NCBI GenBank assembly: GCA_050692055.1
Contig: JBOGTC010000092.1
Location: forward strand, 1 to 38,594
Direction of reading: 5' to 3'
Origin: JBOGTC01 sp050692055
Lineage (GTDB): Bacteria > Chloroflexota > Limnocylindria > QHBO01
Length of the DNA stretch: 38,594 bases
The notes beneath the pieces were generated by a model. It was not told where the DNA came from. It searched no databases and saw only the letters and a program-made list of their open reading frames with translations. The translations under genes and the position numbers were made by a program. Positions 32,621-38,594 of the stretch are shown here, in pieces. Within the stretch, counting starts at the first letter, position 1, and each line of letters opens with the position of its first letter.

Positions 32621-33258
32621 CGCGGCCGGCTCTTGTCGGACAGCGTCTCGCCGGTGGCGACCGCTTCTCCGGTGGCCTCGGGGCGTTCGCTGCTGGGCGG
32701 GAAGGTGACGGCCGGCGCATCGCGCAGGCGCGCCAGGTCCCATGTCTCGGGGCGCTCCAGCGGGTTGATGCCGGCAGCGGCCGAGTCCGCCGCGTCATCG
32801 GGCAGGAAGAAGTCGCGGCGCTGCGGGAAGCTGCGGTAGTCAGGCGACATGTAGATCCGCCGCAGGTCGCGGTTGCCCTCGAAGATGATGCCCATCATGT
32901 CGTACATCTCGCGCTCGTGGAACATCGCGCCCTCCCAGAGATGGGTCACGGTCGGGATGCGCGGATCGTCGCGGTCGACGTGAGCGCGGACGCGGAGCCA
33001 GGCGGGGTGCTTCCAGCTGTACAGGTGGTAGACCACCTCGAAGCGCTCGCCGGGGCCGTAGTCCACCGCGGCGGCATCGGCAAGGAAGAAGAAGTCCAGC
33101 TCCTCGTCATCCCGAAGGTGCTCGAGGATGCCGGCAGCGCGCGCGGCGTCGACCTGGACCTCGACGGTGTCCTCGTCGGTCCACAGGTCCCGCATGTCGT
33201 TTCCCAGGCGGTCGCTCAGCAGGCGAACCAGCGCGCCCGCGGTGGCCGGTGCGGTCAG
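32617..33258 (-). CDS. nuoC: Complex I subunit C (30-kDa type), probable CTG start
   Basis: This is a 213-residue subunit. The family core is clear: FEVVYHLYSWKHPAWLRVRA, VTHLWEGAMFHEREMYDMMG, IIFEGNRDLRRIYM, and QRRDFFLPDD. A 40-residue tail follows. No ATG, GTG or TTG lies at a sensible place: the next upstream one (33525) would overlap nearly half of nuoB, and the first internal ATG loses the first helix. CTG at 33258 overlaps the nuoB stop (CTGA) and has AAGGAG (33271-33266) seven bases before it, so I call a CTG start coupled to nuoB. Confidence 0.9.
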   Translation of the reverse strand: MTAPATAGALVRLLSDRLGNDMRDLWTDEDTVEVQVDAARAAGILEHLRDDEELDFFFLADAAAVDYGPGERFEVVYHLYSWKHPAWLRVRAHVDRDDPRIPTVTHLWEGAMFHEREMYDMMGIIFEGNRDLRRIYMSPDYRSFPQRRDFFLPDDAADSAAAGINPLERPETWDLARLRDAPAVTFPPSSERPEATGEAVATGETLSDKSRPR

Positions 33259-33893
33259 CGCACGTCTCCTTCCCAGGACAGCCGCTGCGGGCCGCGATCC
33301 ACGTAGGTGCGCCACTCGCCGCGGCGCTGCTTGACGAGCTCGTGGAGCTTCATCATGCCGTAGATGAGGCCCTCCGGACGCGGCGGGCAGCCGGGCACAT
33401 AGACATCCACCGGCATGACGCGGTCGACGCCCTGGACGACGCTGTACGAACGCTTGAAGCGTCCGCCGGACGTGGTGCAGGTGCCCATCGCGACGCACCA
33501 CTTGGGCTCCGGCATCTGCTCCCATAGGCGCACGAGCGGCCCGGCCATCTTCGTGGTCAGCGTGCCGGCCACGATCAGCACGTCCGCCTGGCGAGGCGAT
33601 GCGCGGAACGGAAACATCCCGAAGCGGTCGATGTCGTTGACCGACGTGGCCGTGCTCATCATCTCGATGGCGCAGCAGGACAGCCCCGACAGGAGCGGCC
33701 AGAGCGAGTTGGCACGGATGAGGTCGAGCAGGTAGTCGGCCTTGGTGGGGATCACTTCGAGGAGGCCGTGGAAGCCGCCGCGCGGATGCTCCTCCATGCC
33801 GAACTGCGCCAGGAGCTCATCGTTGCCGGCCTGGTCCGGGATGATGATCGGTCCGTCGGTCGTGGTCGTCGTGGTCTGCTTGTCTACTGCCAT
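33255..33893 (-). CDS. nuoB: Complex I subunit B (N2 cluster)
   Basis: This 212-residue subunit carries the terminal 4Fe-4S cluster N2. The ligands are the tandem cysteines in SGLSCCAIEMM, the cysteine in AMGTCTTSGG and the one in VPGCPPRPE. It has a 25-residue Thr-rich leader. It overlaps nuoA by 10 bp. All N2 ligands are intact, unlike those of the N-module subunits, so electron delivery to quinone looks preserved. Confidence 0.96.
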   Translation of the reverse strand: MAVDKQTTTTTTDGPIIIPDQAGNDELLAQFGMEEHPRGGFHGLLEVIPTKADYLLDLIRANSLWPLLSGLSCCAIEMMSTATSVNDIDRFGMFPFRASPRQADVLIVAGTLTTKMAGPLVRLWEQMPEPKWCVAMGTCTTSGGRFKRSYSVVQGVDRVMPVDVYVPGCPPRPEGLIYGMMKLHELVKQRRGEWRTYVDRGPQRLSWEGDVR

Positions 33894-34249
33894 CGCAGGT
33901 CACCCTTCTTCCATGCGTACAGCTCGCCGAACATGAGGATCGCAAGGAAGATGCCGATCAGCACGATCCCCTGCATCTCCAGCCCGCGCACCGTGACGGC
34001 CCACAGGTAGACGAAGATGATCTCCACGTCGAAGGCGACGAAGAGCAGGGCGTACAGGTAGAACGCCAGCCCGAACCGGCTCCACGTGTCACCGATGGTG
34101 TCGATCCCGCACTCGTAGGGCAACCCCTTCTGCGGCCGGCGCCGCCGATGCGTGACGAGCCAGCTGAACAGGATCGTGCCGAAGACGAAGATCGTCGCGG
34201 CAAATCCGAAGCCGATGACGTAGAGCAGGCCGGTGTGATCCATCTCCAC
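33884..34249 (-). CDS. nuoA: Complex I membrane subunit A
   Basis: This 121-residue three-helix subunit has YECGIDTIGDTWSRFGLAFY, which contains the conserved GLPYECG loop, and LLFVAFDVEIIFVYLWAVTV with the membrane acidic residues. It is the first gene of the block A-B-C-D-H-(I'E)-F-(G'). ATG 34249 follows GGAGTGGAG. A roughly 95-nt leader with two hairpins precedes it. Confidence 0.95.
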   Translation of the reverse strand: MEMDHTGLLYVIGFGFAATIFVFGTILFSWLVTHRRRRPQKGLPYECGIDTIGDTWSRFGLAFYLYALLFVAFDVEIIFVYLWAVTVRGLEMQGIVLIGIFLAILMFGELYAWKKGDLRWQ

Positions 34250-34281
34250 TCCGGTCGCACGCGGTGTGCGCGCATGGTGCG

Positions 34282-34325
34282 GTCGGGCCGATGCCCGACA
34301 TGTGTTCGTCGTTCAGGCAACGACG
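34282..34325 (-). promoter_or_regulatory. Two perfect hairpins in the nuoA leader
   Basis: Read on the minus strand, CGTCGTT-GCCTG-AACGACG (34325-34307) is followed seven bases later by GTCGGGC-ATCG-GCCCGAC (34299-34282). Each has a perfect 7-bp stem. Neither is followed by a T-run, so they are not classical terminators. They lie between the predicted start of transcription and nuoA and may control the operon's message. Confidence 0.5.
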
Positions 34326-34350
34326 TGGCAAGCACGGTCGCTGCAATCAC

Positions 34351-34359
34351 AGTCTAGCA
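34351..34359 (-). promoter_or_regulatory. Extended -10 promoter of the first nuo block
   Basis: TGCTAGACT on the minus strand, about 100 bp before ATG 34249, is the same 9-mer found before the sortase-like gene. No good -35 is visible, as is common with TGn-extended boxes. Confidence 0.45.
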
Positions 34360-34388
34360 GGGCGCCCGGAGCATGGCCCGATGTCGCC

Positions 34389-35540
34389 CTAGCGTCCCTG
34401 CCAGGCGGCGGCCACCATCAGCCGCAGGCCGTCGCTGACCAGGGCGTGCCCCCCGAACAGGAACGGGATCGATGCGCCGGCGGCAGCCTCGGTCAGCTCG
34501 CGCAGCCAGGCCGTCTCGATCCTCGCCACGTCCCCGAAGTCGGATGCGAACCGCTCCTCGGCCGGCGGCCAGGACGACTCCTCCGACGAGGCTGCAAGGG
34601 ATGCCATCAGTACCCGTGTGTCGAGCACCACCGCGTCACCCAGCCCTGCCAGCTCCGCGACGAGCTCGGCGGCGGAGGTGCGCGAAGCGAAGGAGGCGAG
34701 CAGCGATCGCGGACGCTCGCCGCGAGTGGACCGCATGCCGCGCTCCTCGACGAAGCAGCGCACGCGGCAGGCCGTCTGGGTCTCGAGCACGGCCCAGGTG
34801 GCGGCCGGAAGGCGGCCGGCGACGACCAGCTCGGCGCTCGGGTCGCGCATCACCTCCCCGATGCGATCGAGGTGCGGGACTTCCAGGCCGGCTGTGGCAC
34901 CCGGCAGGCGCGCCATCTCCAGGAAGCCCGCGACCGATGGTTCGGGCTGCCGCAGCCCGTCGAGTTGTGTCGCAAGTCGCAGCAGTGCGAGGTCGAGCGG
35001 CGTGTCGACGTCAAACCGTGCCCAGGGCGTGCCACCAAGATCGCGCACGGCGAAGCCGGCGCCCTCCAGGCTGCGCGGTGCCCCGTTGTCGTTGTGCAAC
35101 GCCTCCAGGTGTGTGAGCGCCCGCTCAAGCTCGCGCTGGCCTCCGGCCACGACGAACGCATCGGCGCTGAAACGGTTGTTCGCGACCGCTTCGCCGTGGA
35201 GGGGTGAGAGCAGCGTCTCCAGCCCGTCGTCGGAGAGGAGCGCGAGGGCGCCGGCGCCGGCGTAGCCGACCGCATCGACCGATCCGGCCGCCTCGTCCCT
35301 GGCGGCGCGGAGGCCATCGGCGAACCATTGGCCCCAGCGCAGAGGCCGCGCGCCCTCCGGCTCGTGCCAGGCCAGTGGCGCTACTGCGGCTCCCAGGCGG
35401 GCCAGGCGGTGCGACAGCTCGGCGGCCAGCAGCCGTCTCCCATGGCGCGCAACGGCGGCGTACGACCCGAACGGCGGCGATCCGGCATCGCCGGGCGTCG
35501 CAACCATGATGAGCGGTGCCGGCCGCTCAGGTCGCGGCAT
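34389..35540 (-). CDS. Hypothetical protein, possibly nucleotidyltransferase-like
   Basis: This is a 383-residue soluble protein that I do not firmly recognise. The first half has a layout reminiscent of GT-A/nucleotidyltransferase folds: an opening strand LIMVATPGDAGSPPFGSYAA, a segment AVGYAGAGALALLSDDGLET, and WARFDVDTPLDLALLRLA, similar to the DTPxDL turn in CofC/MobA-type proteins. The second half contains ELVVAGRLPAATWAVLET and a C-terminal FLFGGHALVSDGL. It follows the DinB-like gene with a 14-bp overlap (ATG 35540) or starts at ATG 35507. There is no membrane segment. The function is open. Confidence 0.6.
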   Translation of the reverse strand: MPRPERPAPLIMVATPGDAGSPPFGSYAAVARHGRRLLAAELSHRLARLGAAVAPLAWHEPEGARPLRWGQWFADGLRAARDEAAGSVDAVGYAGAGALALLSDDGLETLLSPLHGEAVANNRFSADAFVVAGGQRELERALTHLEALHNDNGAPRSLEGAGFAVRDLGGTPWARFDVDTPLDLALLRLATQLDGLRQPEPSVAGFLEMARLPGATAGLEVPHLDRIGEVMRDPSAELVVAGRLPAATWAVLETQTACRVRCFVEERGMRSTRGERPRSLLASFASRTSAAELVAELAGLGDAVVLDTRVLMASLAASSEESSWPPAEERFASDFGDVARIETAWLRELTEAAAGASIPFLFGGHALVSDGLRLMVAAAWQGR

Positions 35541-36123
35541 CGCCGGCCAGGCGGTGGAGCTGCTCCAGGTGCATGAGGTCGTGGACGCCCACGAAAAGGA
35601 GCCAGTCGCCGCAGCGCAGCCGCCCGATCAGCGGGTGCACGAGCGGGCATCGCTCGGTCTCGTGGCCGCGGATGTGTTCCGCCGATTCCCGCAGGGACCG
35701 CCGGCTCTTGTCGAGGAGGCCCAGCAGGTGCTCGCGGGTGGCCTCGGCTGCACCTGGGACCGATGGCGTCACCGTCGGCGGGGCCTCGGCAGGCCATTGC
35801 CCTGCGGCGGCCATGGCTGCCCACGCGGCGAGGAAGCGGCGCGCGGCCGTGGTATGGGCGAAGGCCTGCGCCACGTTCCAGTCCTCCTCGCCGCCGGGCG
35901 CGCGGAGGGATTCATCGGCCAGCGAGCGCAGGACGGACTCGAGCGCGTCGCCGATCGCCTCCTGCTGCTCCAGGATCCGCGGCGCGTCCCCCTCGCGGAC
36001 CCGCGCTCGCATCTGGCGTCGCATGGCGCGCACGCCGGACCAGCTCGGGTCGAGAGCACGCCAGGAGGCGATCACGTCGGGGGCGTTGGCCTCGAGCGCG
36101 GCGATCCAGCCAGCGGTGCTCAT
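35527..36123 (-). CDS. DinB-fold (four-helix bundle) putative metalloprotein
   Basis: This is a 198-residue helical protein. The DinB/YfiT superfamily metal triad is recognisable: His in NVAQAFAHTTAARR and the HxxxH in VGVHDLMHLEQLHRL near the C-terminus. Members are stress-induced proteins or mycothiol/bacillithiol-type transferases, and the reaction cannot be told here. ATG 36123 opens MSTAGWIAAL. It is coupled to the downstream hypothetical gene by overlap. Confidence 0.78.
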   Translation of the reverse strand: MSTAGWIAALEANAPDVIASWRALDPSWSGVRAMRRQMRARVREGDAPRILEQQEAIGDALESVLRSLADESLRAPGGEEDWNVAQAFAHTTAARRFLAAWAAMAAAGQWPAEAPPTVTPSVPGAAEATREHLLGLLDKSRRSLRESAEHIRGHETERCPLVHPLIGRLRCGDWLLFVGVHDLMHLEQLHRLAGDAAT

Positions 36124-36187
36124 CGGCGCCCATTATCTGCGTCGATGACGATGACGGCGGCCGCGCGTCGTCGCGACGCCGTGCCTT

Positions 36188-36517
36188 CTACAGGCGCTCG
36201 AAGCGCTCGACCGGCAAGACGAAGACGGTGGCGCCGCCGACCTCCACCTCGACGGGGTATGGCATGTAGAACTCGCCCGGTTCCATGATCGGCGGCATGG
36301 GGTTCACGAACTGCTTCCGGGAGTGACAGTTGGCGCTGATGATGCCGAGCAGGTCCTCGAGCTGATCGTCCTCGACGCCTACCAGGATCGTGGCGTTTCC
36401 CTGCTTCAGAAAGCCGCCGGAAGAGTTGAAGCGCGTCGCGCGGAACTCGCGCTCAAGAAGGGCGTCCACGAGCGTGCCGGCATCCTCATTGTGCACGATG
36501 GCGGTGACGAGCTTCAT
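36188..36517 (-). CDS. darA: Cyclic-di-AMP receptor, PII-like (DarA/PstA family)
   Basis: This 109-residue protein has the PII-like ferredoxin fold. The signature is KLVTAIVHNEDAGTLVDALL at the N-terminus, RATRFNSSGGFLKQGNATIL and GVEDDQLEDLLGIISANC with SRKQFV. DarA proteins are trimers binding cyclic di-AMP between subunits. ATG 36517 with GGAGGAG upstream is the start; the longer frame is spurious. It lies on the same strand downstream of tmk, as in many Firmicutes (tmk-yaaQ), though here about 520 bp apart. It implies the organism makes cyclic di-AMP. Confidence 0.9.
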   Translation of the reverse strand: MKLVTAIVHNEDAGTLVDALLEREFRATRFNSSGGFLKQGNATILVGVEDDQLEDLLGIISANCHSRKQFVNPMPPIMEPGEFYMPYPVEVEVGGATVFVLPVERFERL

Positions 36518-37041
36518 CGCGGGCGGTCTCCTCCGTGGCGTGCATGTGGGTGAGCGGCTCGTGGTCCGGTCCAAGTATGCCATTGGTCGAACGGCGCCAG
36601 CGACGTTCCCCGAGGCGACGCGTGTGTCTTAATGACTCAGGACCCGCGAATGAGCCTGGGAACTGTCACTACTTGGAGCCCCGCATGGGTGCGGTCCGTG
36701 GTCCAGGAGACCGCCGGCCCCCGCCGAGCGCGGGACCGTCGTCAGTCGGCGCGGCCGACTCCCAGTTCTTGCCCCCCGCGCACATAACTACGAGGAAGGC
36801 GCGATTCGGGCCCGTGCTTGATCGTTTCTTGCGCCCGGACGCACAGGATGACCATGCAGACCGCCGATCGTGGTAGTTACGTGCGCTGGGGGCACAGAAA
36901 CGGCAAATAGCCCTCCAGCCGGCCCGCTCCAGCCGCGGTGCCGGGTGAGGGAAGCGACGGGACACAGGGCGTCATGGACCCTCCGTGCCGCGGCGGCAGC
37001 CCGCGAGCAACGCACGTTCGCGCCCGTGAGTAGTCCCGCTC
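36518..37041. other. 524-bp intergenic region with an inverted-repeat pair
   Basis: I see no coding sequence or tRNA here. The DarA promoter should lie in its left part; CATACT on the minus strand at 36579-36574 is a weak candidate. The right half holds two inverted copies of a 20-bp unit (see the repeat entry). Upstream of tmk's end nothing else is clear. Confidence 0.6.
36771..36893. repeat. Inverted repeat pair (20-bp arms, 18/20) around an 83-bp centre
   Basis: Left arm 36771-36790 begins GCCCCCCGCGCAC and ends TAACTA. The right arm, 36874-36893, is its reverse complement with two mismatches. Just outside, TTCTT and TTTCTGT also partly match. The centre itself contains a smaller stem (TTCGGGC near 36807 with GCCCGGA near 36833). 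It could be a small MITE-like element or a long RNA hairpin. No flanking duplication was found. Confidence 0.5.
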
Positions 37042-37710
37042 CTATCGGCCCGCCCGGTCCGCCAGCCCGATTCCATCGCCGTCCGAGGTGAGCAGGGGCT
37101 CCACGGCCTCACGTACGAGCGCATCGGCCTCCGCGACAGATCCCGAGCCGTCAATGATCCGGAACCGGTCCGGCTCCTCGGCGGCGAGCCGTAGGTACCC
37201 GGCGCGGACCAGCTCGAAGAACGCGGCGCCCTCGGTGTCCTCGAAGCGGTTCCACTCGCCGTGACGCTTGCGCCTGAGCCCCACCTCGACCGATACGTCG
37301 AGTAGCAGCGTCAGATCCGGACGGGTCTCGTAGGTGGCGAACCGCTGCAGGCGGCGCAGCTCGTCGAGGTCGTTGCCGTAGCCATGTCCCTGGTAGGCCA
37401 GGGACGAATCGGCGTAGCGGGCGCAGACGACCCACGCGCCGCGCTCCAGCGACGGCAGGATCAGGCGCGCGGTGTGCTGCGCGCGGGCGGCGGCGAACAG
37501 CAGCGCGTCGGCGCGCGGATCGAGGGCGTCCGAAACATCCCGCAGGTGAAGCAGCAGCCGTCGGACCTCCTCGCCCAGTGGCGTGCCGCCCGGCTCGGCG
37601 GTAAGCACCGTCTCGACGCCACGACCTCGCAGCCACTCGGCCAAGTGTCTGGCCGCGGTGGTCTTTCCGCTGCCGTCGGGCCCCTCGACCGTGATGAAGC
37701 GTCCTCGCAC
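37042..37710 (-). CDS. tmk: Thymidylate kinase
   Basis: This 222-residue enzyme phosphorylates dTMP to dTDP. The P-loop is FITVEGPDGSGKTT, the DR(Y/H)-like motif is CARYADSSLAYQG, and LTLLLDVSVEVGLRRK and the LID region with arginines (RRKRHGEWNRFED) are visible. TAEPGGTPLGEEVR carries the substrate-binding part. It starts at GTG 37710, 12 bp after a tiny membrane-protein gene. Length is normal. Confidence 0.94.
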   Translation of the reverse strand: MRGRFITVEGPDGSGKTTAARHLAEWLRGRGVETVLTAEPGGTPLGEEVRRLLLHLRDVSDALDPRADALLFAAARAQHTARLILPSLERGAWVVCARYADSSLAYQGHGYGNDLDELRRLQRFATYETRPDLTLLLDVSVEVGLRRKRHGEWNRFEDTEGAAFFELVRAGYLRLAAEEPDRFRIIDGSGSVAEADALVREAVEPLLTSDGDGIGLADRAGR

Positions 37711-37722
37711 CTGTCCGCTCGC

Positions 37723-37818
37723 CTAGACGGGCGGCGGCGCGACGCTGGTGAAGACGAAGGCGACGACCAGCAGCAACAGCACGAGAAGCAGGATCGCCCG
37801 TCCCGTGTTCCCGCTCAC
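37723..37818 (-). CDS. 31-residue single-pass membrane peptide
   Basis: This short gene of 32 codons starts at GTG 37818 and ends TAG 37725-37723. The product has a short polar start (SGNTGR), a continuous hydrophobic helix ILLLVLLLLVVAFVFTS and a proline-rich end (APPPV). It sits 12 bp before tmk on the same strand. Such peptides are usually missed by annotation. The clean hydrophobic profile and tight spacing support it, but there is no homologue I can name. Confidence 0.45.
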   Translation of the reverse strand: MSGNTGRAILLLVLLLLVVAFVFTSVAPPPV

Positions 37819-37887
37819 GGCGCAGCCGCCACGCGCCGCGCCTCAGCCCCAACACGTCCGCCGCCGAGCGCCGTGCGCGGAGCCGAC

Positions 37888-37905
37888 GGGGAGCAAGCCC
37901 TCCCC
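37888..37905. repeat. GC-rich hairpin, possible dispersed repeat unit
   Basis: GGGGAG-CAAGCC-CTCCCC has a perfect 6-bp stem with no T-run, in the 97-bp gap between the R3H gene and the membrane peptide. Similar GGGGAG...CTCCCC units are often dispersed in GC-rich genomes. No second copy was found in this window. Confidence 0.3.
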
Positions 37906-37915
37906 ACGAACCAGC

Positions 37916-38594
37916 TCACTTCCACGCCCCACCCTCGTCCGGCACGATCTCGACGCGCCGGTTCGGCTCCGCGCCGCGCGAGCGCGACATCAGGCTGTTG
38001 CGCTCGGCCATCTGGTGCTGCAGACGTCGGACGTAGGCGTTCTGAGGGCCAAGCTCGATCGACCGCCCCGACGCCTGCACCAGGCCGATCGCCTCGGCCG
38101 TCTCGCGCAGCGCGGCCTCCTGCGGATCGGCCTCGAGGTCAAAGAGCGAGGCGAGCATGTTCTCCATCTGCAGGATCGTGTTCGTCTTGAGCACGTAGAT
38201 CGGCACCCCGTTGCTCTCCGCGTCGCGCAGCGCCGCCGGCTTGCGCCTGTAATAGTTGCGCAGCGTGACGACGGCGTCGGCATCATCCAGGTCGCGTGCC
38301 ACGTTCACCGGCACGCCGAGCTCCCGAACCGCCTGCTCGAGGCGCTTGCGGCTCACGCCGAACGCGAGGACGCTCATTGGCCGATGCGCCCGTGCCGCGG
38401 AGGATGCGGGGCGGCTGGCGCCGACGGGACGATCGATGCCGGCTTCGGCGCCGGCGTCCATGTCGGCCAGCGCCTGCTCCATCTGGCGCCGCGGGTCGGA
38501 GCCCTCCGCGGCCTCGAACCGGTCGCCCGTGCCGCTCAGGCGCTCGCCCGGCAGCGCCCGCCCACCACCGCGCCCCGCCGAGCTGCCGCCCGGC
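37916..38594 (-). CDS. R3H-domain nucleic-acid-binding protein (Ycf45-like), 5' end beyond the window
   Basis: The frame is open from the stop at 37916 to the right edge, so only the C-terminal 226 codons are present. After a Gly/Pro/Ala-rich linker comes a conserved block, VLAFGVSRKRLEQAVRELGV and VVTLRNYYRRKPAALRDAES, then VPIYVLKTNTILQMENMLAS. The terminal R3H domain reads YVRRLQHQMAERNSLMSRSR with GAEPNRRVEIVP. This arrangement is that of chloroplast Ycf45-like AAA ATPases with R3H, so the missing N-terminus should be the ATPase. An ATG at 38482 is internal. The inferred role is single-strand nucleic-acid binding. Confidence 0.82.
   Translation of the reverse strand, partial: PGGSSAGRGGGRALPGERLSGTGDRFEAAEGSDPRRQMEQALADMDAGAEAGIDRPVGASRPASSAARAHRPMSVLAFGVSRKRLEQAVRELGVPVNVARDLDDADAVVTLRNYYRRKPAALRDAESNGVPIYVLKTNTILQMENMLASLFDLEADPQEAALRETAEAIGLVQASGRSIELGPQNAYVRRLQHQMAERNSLMSRSRGAEPNRRVEIVPDEGGAWK

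Noticed and set aside
36518..37041. A tRNA or CRISPR array in the long gap
   Set aside because: No cloverleaf with a recognisable T-arm and no regularly spaced direct repeats; only one inverted-repeat pair was found.

Overview
The window is a high-GC bacterial chromosome segment with genes packed on both strands, many overlapping by 1-14 bases. I infer a Chloroflexota-type organism, perhaps Limnocylindria-like. The reasons are a full complex I cluster, an inositol-phospholipid mannoside operon, a tmk / cyclic-di-AMP receptor / R3H-ATPase neighbourhood, and extended -10 promoters with occasional leaderless starts. Taxonomy cannot be proved from this sequence alone.

Layout. 1-1.0 kb: a membrane-anchored DUF protein. 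1.04-2.27 kb: a 1.2-kb element I have not seen described, bounded by 35-bp terminal inverted repeats (32/35 identical) and a perfect 14-bp flanking direct repeat. It carries a ribbon-helix-helix protein, the amino-terminal piece of a DNA methyltransferase and an unknown ORF, but no transposase. 2.6-6.7 kb (+): an ABC-2 exporter (ATPase, small basic ORF, permease) followed by two tandem double-GNAT acetyltransferases. 12.9-6.7 kb (-): an operon headed by an ArsR-type regulator, then CDP-alcohol phosphatidyltransferase, inositol-1-phosphate synthase, two acyltransferases, a PHP phosphoesterase and a PimA-like mannosyltransferase. It reads as a phosphatidylinositol mannoside pathway. 12.9-16.0 kb (+): an ABC ATPase-like protein without Walker A, a permease and an MFS exporter. 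16.0-19.1 kb: a sortase-like protein with Ser in place of the catalytic Cys, otsB (+) and otsA (-).

34.25-19.1 kb (-): complex I in two blocks, nuoA-B-C-D-H-(I'E)-F-(G') and nuoJ-K-L-M-N, separated by a convergent lipoprotein gene; otsA follows nuoN by 4 bp. The peripheral arm is strongly remodelled. NuoI is split: its first 4Fe-4S half is fused to NuoE, and its second half lies at the C-terminus of the protein in the NuoG position. That protein has a GltD-type FAD/NAD(P)H module instead of the molybdopterin-like NuoG domain. NuoE lacks two of four N1a cysteines. NuoF lacks one N3 cysteine and the canonical FMN/NADH loop. The membrane arm and the quinone-site subunits look normal. I regard this as the most interesting system in the window.

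34.4-38.6 kb (-): a hypothetical protein, a DinB-fold protein, a DarA-type cyclic-di-AMP receptor, tmk, a 31-residue membrane protein and the 3' part of an R3H-domain protein that runs off the right edge. Three genes (nuoC, nuoJ and the degenerate ABC gene) are best explained by CTG start codons preceded by good Shine-Dalgarno sequences.
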